A stretch of DNA of 64,000 nt from Mogibacterium sp. (GCA_017403955.1 JAFRDH010000024.1:62001-126000), one strand, 5' to 3'; shown: positions 33,135-42,432, counted from the stretch's first letter. Numbers and translations are program-made. The notes: a model not told the origin generated them from the sequence alone.

Positions 33135-34097
33135 TCAGCTGAACTGTTTTCTGATGATTTCCACCTGTCGCATTATCTCAAGTGTCTGTGCGTGCGGCAT
33201 CTCCGGGCACTCTGTCAGTCCGTCTTTTATCGCCCTGGCACATGCCTCGACTTCATACTCGTATCCCGTTATCTGCTCCGGAACTTTGATCTCCTTCACA
33301 AGCGCAGGCCCCGGATCTCTCAGGTCTGACCAGACCCTGATATATTCCGGGTTGTTAATATTCTGCACTTCGATCATTCCGTTCCGTCCGTATATCATGC
33401 CTCTTCTGTCCGTCAAAGTGTAGATAGTTGTATAAAGAGCAGCAAACTTGCCGTCAGGATAACGTATGGTGACATTGTTCTGTGCATCCACTCCGGTTTC
33501 TGTCATGCTGCATACCGCATCGATCGAGTCGAATCCGTCTCCAAGTATCATCGAGGCAAAATTCAGTGGATATACTGTAAGATCGAGAAGAGATCCGCCT
33601 GCGAGTTCAGGTCTGACGATGCGCTCATTCATATCTATCTTGTAGCCAAGGTTGGCTGTTATACTCATGATCTCACCGATGATACCACTGTTTATCAGGT
33701 CACTTATGATCTGCCTCGAAGGCATGTACCTCGTCCACATAGCTTCCGCAAGCAAAAGACCTTTTTCTTCCGCCAGTTCTGTCATCTGCCGGGACTGCTC
33801 TTCATTGACCGCAAGAGGCTTCTCGCAAAGCACATGCTTGCCGGCATTGAGTGCATTGATCGTCCACTCACAGTGATGCGAATGCGGGATCGCTATGTAT
33901 ACAAGTTCCACGTCCGGATCTGCCAGCAATTCATCATACGATCCATATGCTCTGTCAAAGCCAAATTCCTCAGCGAACGTCTGCGCACGCTCAAGATCTC
34001 TCGCAGCTATCGCCGTGCATTCTACATCGTCCATTTTGCTTATGGTACCTGCCATTACTCTGGCAATACCGCCTGCCCCGATAATACCCATTTTCAT
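33135..34097 (-). CDS. Gfo/Idh/MocA family oxidoreductase
   Basis: 320 residues. N-terminal Rossmann motif MGIIGAGGIARVMAGTI binds NAD(P). The CEKPLAVNEEQ motif carries the conserved EKP lysine, and AGGSLLDLTVYPLNFASMILG is the usual substrate-domain motif with Asp/Tyr. Members oxidise sugars, inositols or dihydrodiols. It resembles the trans-1,2-dihydrobenzenediol dehydrogenase-like subgroup. Own promoter with an operator-like palindrome upstream. Confidence 0.9.
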   Translation of the reverse strand: MKMGIIGAGGIARVMAGTISKMDDVECTAIAARDLERAQTFAEEFGFDRAYGSYDELLADPDVELVYIAIPHSHHCEWTINALNAGKHVLCEKPLAVNEEQSRQMTELAEEKGLLLAEAMWTRYMPSRQIISDLINSGIIGEIMSITANLGYKIDMNERIVRPELAGGSLLDLTVYPLNFASMILGDGFDSIDAVCSMTETGVDAQNNVTIRYPDGKFAALYTTIYTLTDRRGMIYGRNGMIEVQNINNPEYIRVWSDLRDPGPALVKEIKVPEQITGYEYEVEACARAIKDGLTECPEMPHAQTLEIMRQVEIIRKQFS

Positions 34098-34143
34098 ATC
34101 AATAACACTACTTCCTTTCTATCTAAATCTCAGTATATATACC

Positions 34144-34162
34144 ATTATACGGATCGATCCGT
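34144..34162 (-). promoter_or_regulatory. -10 box and palindromic operator of the Gfo/Idh/MocA gene
   Basis: TATAAT (34144-34149) abuts the perfect 14-bp palindrome ACGGATCGATCCGT (34149-34162), which occupies the -10/-35 spacer. No clear -35 box, as expected for an activated or repressed promoter. Confidence 0.5.
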
Positions 34163-34186
34163 CTGTAAGAAAAATTTTTTCTAGAT

Positions 34187-34217
34187 AAAAATACCGGCAA
34201 GATTGTTTCTTGCCGGT
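34187..34217 (-). terminator. Terminator of the dap operon
   Basis: ACCGGCAAG/CTTGCCGGT, 9-bp stem, 7-nt loop, then ATTTTT on the minus strand. Confidence 0.8.
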
Positions 34218-34225
34218 AAATGTCA

Positions 34226-34325
34226 TCATTCGGTAAATCTTATAACAGACGCAGGATGTCCGCCTCCGGTGCGTCCGAAGATCACGCCTGCTCCTGTTCC
34301 GGTTCCAAGTGGTGAATCAAAATCT
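34226..34325 (-). pseudogene. Short [FeFe]-hydrogenase-like relic
   Basis: A frame different from the M20 gene reads ETDFDSPLGTGTGAGVIFGR, then TGG and a stop 12 codons later. The FDSPLGxxTGAGVIFGxTGG string is a hallmark of the H-cluster domain of [FeFe] hydrogenases as I recall it. Nothing else of such a gene is present. It sits between the M20 stop and the operon terminator, so it looks like the scar of a deletion. The match is short, so chance cannot be excluded. Confidence 0.4.
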
Positions 34326-35486
34326 GTCTCTTCTTTTAAGATATGCCATGACAACCGCTGCATGCATCTCCGCCAACTTTGTCACGACATCTTGCTGAGG
34401 CAGGAAGCTTTCGCTGTGAAGCGGCATTTCGCAGCCGGCTCCTATGTGATAAAAAGATCCCGGCGCTTCATCGATAAAATAGCCGAAATCCTCTGTGGTC
34501 ATAATCGGCTCATCGATTCTGCACACTTTGTCTGCTCCGAACAGCGCGATCGCTGTCTGTTCTGCTAGTGAAGTCATCTCATCGTTATTAACGACTCCCG
34601 GATAGCTGTGAATATAGTCTATCGATACTTCAGTTCCTGTTCTTTCAGCGATCTCATGAACTGTCCTGTGGAAAGCTTTTTCCATCGCCGCGCGCGTATC
34701 AGGGCCGAGCGTCCGTATGATCCCTTCAAACTCAGCTGATCCCGGCATTATGTTTCCTGCTGTACCCGAAATCATCCTGCCAACCGTCAGCACACATTTA
34801 TCATCCGTGATCTGCCGCGGCAACTTCAGAAGCGCTGTTACCATTTCAGCATCTGCACCCAGCGCATCTACACCCTTCTCGCGCATAGCGCCGTGAGAAG
34901 ACCTGCCTGTGACAACTACAGTAAACATATCTGAAGCAGCGTAGAACTTTCCGTACCTCACGCCTATCCTGTATACAGGCAGATCAGGTGAAACATGCGC
35001 TCCAAAAACTGCATCTACACCTTCCATACAGCCTTCTTTTATCATTCTCTCTGCTCCGCCGTTTCCTTCTTCATCAGGCTGAAAAAGAAATACGACAGTT
35101 CCATCAAGGTGATCTCTCATTTCCGAGAGTATCCTGGCGGCTCCAAGTACGGCTGCTGTATGAACATCATGGCCGCAGGCATGCATTACTCCAGACACTT
35201 CGGAGGCAAAAGCTGCCCCGGTAGCCTCATCTACCGGTAAAGCATCCATGTCTGCTCTCAGCGCGACAGTCCGGCCCCCGCAATTTCCTCGCAGTACGCC
35301 TTTCACCGCTGTATCCGTTAACCGCTCTGTCTCGATTTCCAGACTCCCGAGATAACTTTCTATCAGTTCAGCAGTCCTGTATTCTTTATTTCCCATTTCC
35401 GGATGCCTGTGGATAGTTTCCCTCAGGCCCATGATCTCTTCAGAGTATTCAGAGACCAGTTCCTTAATCTTTTTTTCTTCACTCAT
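34317..35486 (-). CDS. M20 family amidohydrolase, probable N-acetyldiaminopimelate deacetylase
   Basis: 389 residues. M20D metallopeptidase pattern: ADMDALPVDE, HACGHDVHTAAVLGAA (metal His/Asp), LFQPDEEGNGGAERMI with the catalytic Glu pair, and the late EDFGYF metal Glu. Fold relatives are hippurate and IAA-amino-acid hydrolases, but linkage with dapF, dapH and an aminotransferase makes it the likely third step of the acetylated lysine/DAP branch. Its start overlaps the aminotransferase stop by 4 bp. Confidence 0.85.
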   Translation of the reverse strand: MSEEKKIKELVSEYSEEIMGLRETIHRHPEMGNKEYRTAELIESYLGSLEIETERLTDTAVKGVLRGNCGGRTVALRADMDALPVDEATGAAFASEVSGVMHACGHDVHTAAVLGAARILSEMRDHLDGTVVFLFQPDEEGNGGAERMIKEGCMEGVDAVFGAHVSPDLPVYRIGVRYGKFYAASDMFTVVVTGRSSHGAMREKGVDALGADAEMVTALLKLPRQITDDKCVLTVGRMISGTAGNIMPGSAEFEGIIRTLGPDTRAAMEKAFHRTVHEIAERTGTEVSIDYIHSYPGVVNNDEMTSLAEQTAIALFGADKVCRIDEPIMTTEDFGYFIDEAPGSFYHIGAGCEMPLHSESFLPQQDVVTKLAEMHAAVVMAYLKRRDRF

Positions 35487-36625
35487 ATTGTTTTCAGGAA
35501 TTTTTCCAGTCTGTCAATGCCTTCTCTAATAGCGTCCATGCTGCAGCAGTAAGATATTCTTATATGCCTGTCCGAACCGAATGCTATACCGGGAGTCACT
35601 GCGACCCCGCCTTCGTTCAAAAGGCGTGTTGCGAAAGTCATTGAGTCTGTCCCATACTTTGATATTGATGGGAATACATAAAAAGCACCGTCAGGGATCT
35701 CCAGTTCCATTCCCATCTCCCTGAGTCTTCCGATCACATAGTCTCTGCGCTTTTTATACTCCGCGACCATCTTAGACGGGTCTGTCTGAAGTGCAGCTAT
35801 GCCCGCCTTCTGGAACATGGACGGAGTAGAAACAACATCGAACTGGTGGATAAGCTCCAGCCTTTCCTTTACCGGACCGTCCGCCATCAGATATCCCATA
35901 CGCCACCCCGTCATGGCATAAGGTTTTGAAAAACTCTGTACCACAAGGATCTGCTCTCTGAGGTCTCTGTTTTCTGCAAAGCTGTGATAGTTGTCTGTAT
36001 AGCAAAGCTGCCTGTATACATCATCACATATCACGAATATGCTCTTTCCACTGACCGCATCACGCACAGCACGTAGGCTTTCCTCATCGTACACACATCC
36101 TGTCGGATTGTTCGGTGAATTAAGTATTACCGCCTTGGTCCTGTCAGTAATAAGGGCGTCTATTGCTTCCCGCCTTATCTGAAAGCCGTTCCCTGTAGTA
36201 TCAAGAAATACGGGAACCCCTCTTGCCAGATGCACTATCTCTTCATACAGAACAAATGCAGGGACAGGTATTATAACCTCATCTCCCGGATTGATGATCC
36301 CCAGGAGTGATACAAACAGTGCTTCAGTAGCTCCGGAAGTGACTATGATCTCATCTGCGTCATAGTCCATTCCATTTTTATCCCGCTCATATTCCGCAAT
36401 TTTAATGCGGAGATCTTTTGCACCGTTATTCTCAATGTAGTGTGTATCGCCTGCTTGCAATGATGCTGCCGCAGCATTGCACACAGCATCAGGTGTCGCA
36501 AAATCAGGCTCGCCAAGAGTAAGCTTTACACAGTTCTCCCTTGCAGCTGCCATTCTGGAGAACTCCCTTATCGCACTTCTCCTTAGACTATACGTTGCTT
36601 CATTCAGATGGTCTCTCATAGCCAT
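35483..36625 (-). CDS. Class I aminotransferase, probable N-acetyl-L,L-DAP aminotransferase (PatA-like)
   Basis: 380 residues. Fold-type I PLP enzyme with the pattern LGEPDFATP (38-46), NSPNNPTG (169-176), DDVY (201-204) and PLP Lys234 in SFSKPYAMTGWRMGY. It belongs to the AspC/PatA subgroup; the neighbourhood assigns it to transamination of N-acetyl-2-amino-6-oxopimelate. Thirteen bases separate it from dapH upstream. Confidence 0.85.
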   Translation of the reverse strand: MAMRDHLNEATYSLRRSAIREFSRMAAARENCVKLTLGEPDFATPDAVCNAAAASLQAGDTHYIENNGAKDLRIKIAEYERDKNGMDYDADEIIVTSGATEALFVSLLGIINPGDEVIIPVPAFVLYEEIVHLARGVPVFLDTTGNGFQIRREAIDALITDRTKAVILNSPNNPTGCVYDEESLRAVRDAVSGKSIFVICDDVYRQLCYTDNYHSFAENRDLREQILVVQSFSKPYAMTGWRMGYLMADGPVKERLELIHQFDVVSTPSMFQKAGIAALQTDPSKMVAEYKKRRDYVIGRLREMGMELEIPDGAFYVFPSISKYGTDSMTFATRLLNEGGVAVTPGIAFGSDRHIRISYCCSMDAIREGIDRLEKFLKTI

Positions 36626-36638
36626 ATCGTCACCAAAT

Positions 36639-37331
36639 TCATATATTCCTCAGAGCGGACTCCAGAGCTGTCTTCATCGTTGTTTTCTCGTCTTTCTGCT
36701 TGATGACCTTGGCCGGGCATCCGGCCACAACAGTGTTCTCAGGCACATCTCCGGTTACTATAGCACCTGCAGCGACGACAGCACCTCTGCCTACATGAAC
36801 GCCTTCAATGATCACAGCATTTGCTCCAACGAGCACATCATCCTCAATGATAACGGGAACAGCGGAAGCTGGTTCTACTACTCCGGCAAGTACCGCACCG
36901 GCCCCAATGTGACAGTTGCATCCGACCTCCGCGCGTCCTCCAACAACAGCGCCCATATCTATCATGGTCCCGGACCCTATCACAGCTCCTATATTGACAA
37001 CAGCGCCCATCATGATAACAGCATTTTGACCTATCTCGACATGCTCTCTTATGAATGCGCCGGGCTCTATTCTGGCATGCAGGTCCTTGATGTCAAGCAG
37101 ATGCACAGCGCTGTTCCTGCAGTCATTCTCGATCACTATATCTTCGATACTGTCAGCATTGTCTCTGACTATCCCTGACAACTCCTTCCAGTCCCCGAAT
37201 ACGATCTTATCCCCTGCTCCGAAGACCCTGGCGCTGCCGTAGTCTATCGGATTCTTTTCCTTTACGAACATCCTGACGGGTGTCTTCTTCTCTGCATTCC
37301 CTATGAACTGTATTATTTCCTGAGCATTCAT
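36639..37331 (-). CDS. dapH: Tetrahydrodipicolinate N-acetyltransferase
   Basis: 230 residues. N-terminal DapH domain ([31 protein letters not shown]), then left-handed beta-helix hexapeptide repeats ([22 protein letters not shown], and [22 protein letters not shown]). Acetylates L-2,3,4,5-tetrahydrodipicolinate in meso-DAP/lysine synthesis. SD AGGGGGG before the ATG. Length matches the family. Confidence 0.95.
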   Translation of the reverse strand: MNAQEIIQFIGNAEKKTPVRMFVKEKNPIDYGSARVFGAGDKIVFGDWKELSGIVRDNADSIEDIVIENDCRNSAVHLLDIKDLHARIEPGAFIREHVEIGQNAVIMMGAVVNIGAVIGSGTMIDMGAVVGGRAEVGCNCHIGAGAVLAGVVEPASAVPVIIEDDVLVGANAVIIEGVHVGRGAVVAAGAIVTGDVPENTVVAGCPAKVIKQKDEKTTMKTALESALRNI

Positions 37332-37354
37332 ATTCCCCCCCTTTTATGATAACC

Positions 37355-38224
37355 TCAGATCTGTATATCACCTGTGAACACTTCCACGGCAGGTCCCGTC
37401 ATATAGCATCTTCCGGTCTGCTCATCATATCTTATGACAAGATCTCCCCCTTTCAGATGTACGAGCACCTCTTTTTCAAGTCTGCCAAGCATTATCCCTG
37501 CATATACCGACGCTGTTGCCCCCGTTCCGCATGCAAGCGTCTCTCCCGAGCCTCTTTCCCAGACTCTCATACATATCTCTTTTCTGCTGACGATACATAT
37601 GAACTCTGTATTGACGCCGTCCGGGAATCTTTCACTTTGCTCCATGGCTCTTCCGGGTTTCTCTATGCCCAGACCTGCAAGGAATGAACGCAGATCACCT
37701 GAGATGGTTTCACATTTCGAAAAAGGCTCTAGCGACACATTATTATCCTCAAGGAAAACAACGGCGTGAGGGTTACCGGTATCGACACCTGTGAATCTTA
37801 TATCCTTTCCACATATCATGACTGTCTCAGTATGTAGACCGGTCAGCTGCGGAATGCCCATATCTACCGTTACAGAGGAAACCCTTTCCCCGCACACATC
37901 AAAGCTGACCTCTTTCAGCCCGGATAAAGTATCTATCACAGCATTCCTTCTGTCCGGATGGATCAACGCGTGATCATATATATATTTTGTTACACATCTG
38001 ACGCCGTTGCCGCACATTCTTCCCTCTGAACCGTCAATGTTGAACATGTGCATATAAGCATCCGCCTTTGCCGATGGCTCAATAAGAATAAGCCCGTCGC
38101 TTCCGATTCCGTAATGCCTGTCGGACAGTCTGACAGCAAGAGCTGACGGATCGCTGATTTTCTCTTCAAAGCAATTGACATATATATAATCATTGCCGCA
38201 TCCCTGCATCTTGGTGAATCTCAT
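37355..38224 (-). CDS. dapF: Diaminopimelate epimerase
   Basis: 289 residues from MRFTKMQGCGNDYIYVNCFE, the canonical DapF start with GAGGA upstream; a longer frame to 38422 reads through a hairpin-rich leader and is rejected. The two catalytic Cys are in MCGNGVRC and ETLACGTGA. It interconverts L,L- and meso-DAP. First gene of the dap operon dapF-dapH-patA-M20. Confidence 0.95.
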   Translation of the reverse strand: MRFTKMQGCGNDYIYVNCFEEKISDPSALAVRLSDRHYGIGSDGLILIEPSAKADAYMHMFNIDGSEGRMCGNGVRCVTKYIYDHALIHPDRRNAVIDTLSGLKEVSFDVCGERVSSVTVDMGIPQLTGLHTETVMICGKDIRFTGVDTGNPHAVVFLEDNNVSLEPFSKCETISGDLRSFLAGLGIEKPGRAMEQSERFPDGVNTEFICIVSRKEICMRVWERGSGETLACGTGATASVYAGIMLGRLEKEVLVHLKGGDLVIRYDEQTGRCYMTGPAVEVFTGDIQI

Positions 38225-38283
38225 GGTGTTCCTCTTCAATTCCCATTCCCCTGCCGGGGAGCACTGAAATGTTACATAATAAC

Positions 38284-38306
38284 AATAGCCCTTGCGAAGA
38301 GCTATT
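38284..38306 (-). promoter_or_regulatory. Long hairpin in the dapF leader
   Basis: AATAGCTCTT/AAGGGCTATT on the minus strand, a 10-bp stem (one G-U pair) capped by a 3-nt loop, with no T-run behind it. Possible mRNA-stability or regulatory hairpin of the dap operon. Confidence 0.4.
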
Positions 38307-38392
38307 TGTAATACATATATAATTGCAATTAACATATTATTTGCATATAGCGCAGCTGATGAGGTCTTCTTTTTCTTGGGTAAGAATATGAA

Positions 38393-38416
38393 AGAGCAGG
38401 CTTCATTGCCTGCTCT
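38393..38416 (-). terminator. Terminator after the recombinase remnant
   Basis: AGAGCAGGC/GCCTGCTCT perfect 9-bp stem with a 6-nt loop, short T-run (TTC). Confidence 0.55.
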
Positions 38417-38473
38417 GTTCATCTTATTACATACACCGTTCCTGATTGAAACTTTGAATAATGAAATGCTTAC

Positions 38474-38944
38474 TCAGTTGTTCATCTCCGGTGGGCGATC
38501 ATACATCTGCATCTGCATCTTCATTTCTTCTTTGGATGGGCGCGGAATGAACGGTTCACATGCCCTTCGGTTGTCCTCGCCGATAACAAGGCACTCACTC
38601 TCGTCCCAACGGGCAAACACTTCATATATGGCATCAACTGTATTTCTGGCAAGTCTGCTTATCGACTTGGTCAGGATCAGGTCGATCTTGCCCTTTTCTG
38701 CCTGCCTAAGCATCTTTGCCAATCCTTTTCGTTGTTCCGTCCTTAATCCGCTGCCGACATCATAGTAAACACCGCGATAGAGCCAGCTCTTATTACTTTT
38801 GATCTTACGCTCATAGTAATAAACCTGTGATTCCAGGCTTGCAATCTGCTCCGGGTCTGCGGAGCTGACTCTGCAATACGCTGCAACCCTCAGTTTCTGC
38901 TTTTTTACTTCTTTTGGTTTTGCTGGTATAAGAATAACTTCCAT
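38474..38944 (-). pseudogene. Truncated serine recombinase
   Basis: About 156 residues from MEVILIPAKP. The resolvase catalytic domain is clear: KLRVAAYCRVSSADPEQIASLESQ with the nucleophilic Ser, YYDVGSG, and the LILTKSISRLARNT core. After RLARNTVDAIYEVF the protein diverges and stops with MQMQMYDRPPEMNN. The recombinase and zinc-ribbon domains of large serine integrases (normally ~500 residues) are absent, so it is a relic of a mobile element. No attachment site or cargo genes are visible. Confidence 0.7.
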
Positions 38945-39063
38945 AAAACAAAAGTAAGACATGCCATTTGACACATCTTACTATAGTCATTATGTATTTT
39001 ATTGTATTTCCTTGCTCCAGGTGCGCTTTTCAACATTGCCCTGTAAGCCTTTAATTTCAAGTC

Positions 39064-40494
39064 TTACAGCCTCTTGAGGAGAGTTGTCACCTCACAATGT
39101 GTGGTCCATGGGAATTGGTCTACGGGTGTGGCTTCGATGAATTCGTATCCGTTTGCGGTCAGATATTTGATGTCGCGTGCAAGTGTTCCCGGGTCGCAGG
39201 ATACATAAACTATTCTCGCAGGTTCTGCTTTTACTACAGCTTCCAGCAAAGCTTCTTCGCAGCCTGCTCTAGGCGGATCGAGCACAGCAACATCGACTTT
39301 ATCTATCCTTATTTCAGGTTCGCGTTCTACGCGCTCGTTGACCTCATTCCATTTATAGAGCTTGGCAAGGCCCATCATTCCAGGGAGCTCTTCTTCTGCC
39401 TTACCACATATATATCTGGTATTGACCACTCCATTGATAACAGAGTTCCTGTTGGCATCAAGAACAGCCGGTTTGACCGATTCGATGCCGATCACTTTTG
39501 TCTTTTCGAATGCAGTGATATCCTTCTGTCTCAGTCCTTCGAGAAGCCAAAGTCCGATAGTTCCGGCTCCGCAGTAGAGATCAAGAACAGTCTCCCCTCC
39601 TTCGAGAGCCGCATATTCCGCTGCTTTATCGTATAATCTCACCATTTGCTCAGGGTTCACCTGATAGAATGACTGCGGACTGATCTCGTAGTTCAGGGTC
39701 CGTCCGTCATCAGTTATCACTTCCTCGGTGATAGTCGGCTTTCCTGCAATTATCCTGCATTTTCCCTTATGGATGACCGCAACTGACTCCAGGCTGAACG
39801 CCATAGAATCGTCTGAGTCAGCGCTGAGGCTGTAAACAGCATCATCGAACATTTCAACCAGAGTCTCGACTTGCGGGATTTCCTTCTTGTCGGATTCTAC
39901 TACCGCCATGACTTCCCCGGTTCCGAATGCTGTTTTGACTGTCAGCTGAGTGATGCAGCTGACACGTGTCTTGCGAAGAAATGCTCTCAGCGCATCCGCG
40001 CAGACCACCGCAGCGTCGGTCTGGAGCATGCAATCCTCGATATCAATAACAAAATGGCTCTTGTTTTTGACAAAACCGACTTCGCCGTGCGGGCCGACTG
40101 CAAAAACAGCTTTATTCCTGTAATACTCAAGTGTGTCCGCTCCGATTATGTCATTCACCTTTGGATCGTCAAGGCCTCCCAGCCTTGTCAGCTTGGCTTT
40201 GACCTGAGTTGTCTTGAGTCTCTTTTGCGCATCATACGACAGCTCCTGAAGCGCGCATCCGCCGCACCTACCTGCAAACGGGCATTTCGCACTGATCCGG
40301 TCAGGCGATGGTTCTATGACCTCCTCGAGGACTGCTTCTGCCGAAGATTTCTTCGCTTTCGTCACTCTGGCCCTGACTGTGTCGCCCGGAACTCCGCAGC
40401 TTACAAATACGGCACAGCCTTCGGACCTGCCGAAAGCTCTGCCATCTTCGAGCATATCTTCTATTTTGATTTCTATGATCTGATTCTTCTCCAT
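39064..40494 (-). CDS. rlmD: 23S rRNA (uracil-C5)-methyltransferase
   Basis: 476 residues. N-terminal TRAM domain (IEIKIEDMLEDGRAFGRSEG), Fe-S cysteines around CPFAGRCGGCALQEL, SAM motif VLDLYCGAGTIGLWL, then VLDPPRAGCEEALL and the catalytic Cys motif YVSCDPGTLARDIKYL. Methylates U1939 (or a nearby uracil) in 23S rRNA. RlmCD-like in Gram-positives, so the exact target is less sure than the family. Confidence 0.88.
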   Translation of the reverse strand: MEKNQIIEIKIEDMLEDGRAFGRSEGCAVFVSCGVPGDTVRARVTKAKKSSAEAVLEEVIEPSPDRISAKCPFAGRCGGCALQELSYDAQKRLKTTQVKAKLTRLGGLDDPKVNDIIGADTLEYYRNKAVFAVGPHGEVGFVKNKSHFVIDIEDCMLQTDAAVVCADALRAFLRKTRVSCITQLTVKTAFGTGEVMAVVESDKKEIPQVETLVEMFDDAVYSLSADSDDSMAFSLESVAVIHKGKCRIIAGKPTITEEVITDDGRTLNYEISPQSFYQVNPEQMVRLYDKAAEYAALEGGETVLDLYCGAGTIGLWLLEGLRQKDITAFEKTKVIGIESVKPAVLDANRNSVINGVVNTRYICGKAEEELPGMMGLAKLYKWNEVNERVEREPEIRIDKVDVAVLDPPRAGCEEALLEAVVKAEPARIVYVSCDPGTLARDIKYLTANGYEFIEATPVDQFPWTTHCEVTTLLKRL

Positions 40495-40495
40495 T

Positions 40496-41551
40496 TTATT
40501 CTGCTTCTTCGATTCTGTCCGCGATCGCTTTGATTTTATTGAATCTTTTGCTTATTGCAGCTTTGCCGACCGCAGGACTTAGTGCTTCGCCAATATCTGT
40601 CAGACTTGCTTCCGGATTCTGTAATCTGAGAATAGCGACTTCACGAAGCGGGAGCGGAAGATGTCCAAGTCCCGCGCCGCTTTCGAGAATAATTCTCAGC
40701 TCCTCAGCCGCGGCAAGGTCCTTATCATCTATATCTACTTTATATCCCTGGCTCCTGAGCACAGCGAGCTGTATCTTCCTGATCCATCCTCTCTGCTCCT
40801 CTGCAGCCTTGATGCTTCTGTCGACGTTAGCGTTATCGCAGTTCATCATCCTTCTGATCTCACCATGCAGGCTTTTGCTCGCGCGGATACTCTCAAAATC
40901 GAGCATCGCATTGTCAGCACCCATGAGCGCAAGCATATCACTTATATATGAGCCTTTCTTGAGATAAACGATATAGTGCTCCCCTCTCTTGGTGATATTT
41001 GCTGACAGATCGACAAAAGTCCCAATCAGTTTCTTGAGGTCTCCGGCACTTTGTTCTTTGTCGAGGACAAACTCCATATGATAGCTCTTGTTCGGATCGG
41101 AGATCGTTCCGCAGCTCAGGAAGAGACCTCTGAGATATGATTTGCGGCAGCATTTGGATTTGACGATCGGCTGGTATATGCCGTCACTGAAATAGTCGTC
41201 TCCCTCTCTGATGAGAATCATTCCGGTCTCTCTGAGGATATGCATCGATTTCTGCTCAGGACTGATGTTGAGATAATATCTGTTCCGGCTTTTCTTCCTG
41301 TTCGTTCCCGGCATCTGTGATGCGCCAACAGACATTTCGACATTACTCTTGAAATAATCACGGATGAGTTTCTTGAAATGTCTTGCTATCGCTGCGCTTT
41401 CTGTCGTTGCAACGATACCGAACTTCCCCCCGCCTGCAAGTCTCAGAGATGCGGACATTCGAAGAAAGCCGGCGATTTCCGCCAGCTGACAGCATTTCTT
41501 CTTATTCTCTAGACGGGCAAGTTCGCCCTTGACATCTGATGAAAAAGACAT
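40496..41551 (-). CDS. whiA: DNA-binding protein WhiA
   Basis: 351 residues. Start MSFSSDVKGELARLE is typical of WhiA. The N-terminal two-thirds form a degenerate LAGLIDADG endonuclease-like domain, and the C-terminal helix-turn-helix reads LPLPLREVAILRLQNPEASLTDIGEAL. WhiA controls sporulation in actinobacteria and cell division in Bacillota. Directly after rapZ, the usual rapZ-whiA pairing. Confidence 0.93.
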   Translation of the reverse strand: MSFSSDVKGELARLENKKKCCQLAEIAGFLRMSASLRLAGGGKFGIVATTESAAIARHFKKLIRDYFKSNVEMSVGASQMPGTNRKKSRNRYYLNISPEQKSMHILRETGMILIREGDDYFSDGIYQPIVKSKCCRKSYLRGLFLSCGTISDPNKSYHMEFVLDKEQSAGDLKKLIGTFVDLSANITKRGEHYIVYLKKGSYISDMLALMGADNAMLDFESIRASKSLHGEIRRMMNCDNANVDRSIKAAEEQRGWIRKIQLAVLRSQGYKVDIDDKDLAAAEELRIILESGAGLGHLPLPLREVAILRLQNPEASLTDIGEALSPAVGKAAISKRFNKIKAIADRIEEAE

Positions 41552-41554
41552 GCT

Positions 41555-42427
41555 CTATCTCTTCTTATTCTGGAGTTCGAGGTCTCTGTGGTTGACCCTT
41601 ACTCTCATTCCGTCCTTTTTGAACTTTTCGGCTACCGCATTTGCGATTGCGACCGATCTGTGGTGTCCGCCTGTGCATCCGAAAGCAATATTCAGATGGT
41701 ATTTGCCTTCATTGATATAACCTTTGACCATAGACCTGAGCAGGATATGTACCGAGTCAACGAACTGACTGGCGATCTCGTGTCTGAAAATAAAGTCAAC
41801 GACTCTTTTGTTATTCCCCGTCAGCCTCTTGAGGCTCTGAACGTAATATGGATTCGGTATGAATCTCACGTCAAACATGACATCCGCTTCGCTCGGGATC
41901 CCGTATTTAAATCCGAATGAAGAAATATTGATCGCAAAATTCGATGCGCCTCTGCCTCCGAAGATGAGGTTATCGAGTTCAGCATACAGTTCCGGGACTT
42001 TGAGATTTGTCGTATCCAGAAAGAAATCTGCTTTCTTGCGGATCTCTGACAGCTTGTTTTTCTCTTCTTCGATTACTTCAATAGTCGCTTCTGCTCCGGT
42101 GAGCGGATGATTTCTTCTGACCTCATTGTATCTTCTGACGATCTCCGCCGGTGCAGCCTCCATATAGAGCACTGTCAGATCTATGTTCTTTCGCGCCTTG
42201 AGATCATCGATGACTTCGGAAAGTTTGGAAAAGAAGCTTCCGCTTCTGAGATCTGTTACGAATGCGACCTTATCGATGCGTTTGGTATCTACTGCAGCCA
42301 TTTCGAGAAAGCTGTGTATCAGCGCGGGCGGCATATTGTCCACGCAATAGTATCCCTGATCCTCGAACCAGTTCGCAGCCCTGCTCCTGCCTGCACCGGA
42401 CATCCCGGTAATAATCACAACTTTCAT
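41555..42427 (-). CDS. rapZ: RNase adapter RapZ / YvcJ nucleotide-binding protein
   Basis: 290 residues from MKVVIITGMSGAGRSRA; an extra ATG stands one codon upstream. P-loop kinase-like N-domain, with FEDQGYYCVDNMPP and the C-domain motif FGCTGGHHRSVAIANA. The P-loop GMSGAGRS has Arg where the family usually has Lys. In Bacillota it is a GTPase/ATPase that may bind UDP-GlcNAc, fitting its place beside murB. Overlap-level spacing to whiA. Confidence 0.92.
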   Translation of the reverse strand: MKVVIITGMSGAGRSRAANWFEDQGYYCVDNMPPALIHSFLEMAAVDTKRIDKVAFVTDLRSGSFFSKLSEVIDDLKARKNIDLTVLYMEAAPAEIVRRYNEVRRNHPLTGAEATIEVIEEEKNKLSEIRKKADFFLDTTNLKVPELYAELDNLIFGGRGASNFAINISSFGFKYGIPSEADVMFDVRFIPNPYYVQSLKRLTGNNKRVVDFIFRHEIASQFVDSVHILLRSMVKGYINEGKYHLNIAFGCTGGHHRSVAIANAVAEKFKKDGMRVRVNHRDLELQNKKR

Positions 42428-42432
42428 CACTT

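Noticed and set aside
37355-38422. Longer dapF with a 66-residue extension
   Set aside because: The extension reads through two hairpins and lacks an SD site; ATG at 38224 gives the canonical N-terminus.
38225-38460. Lysine riboswitch or T-box upstream of dapF
   Set aside because: I see a 10-bp hairpin and a terminator of the preceding gene, but none of the lysine-riboswitch core elements nor a T-box sequence.
38474-38974. Active integrase of a prophage or ICE
   Set aside because: Only the catalytic domain remains and neighbouring genes are housekeeping.
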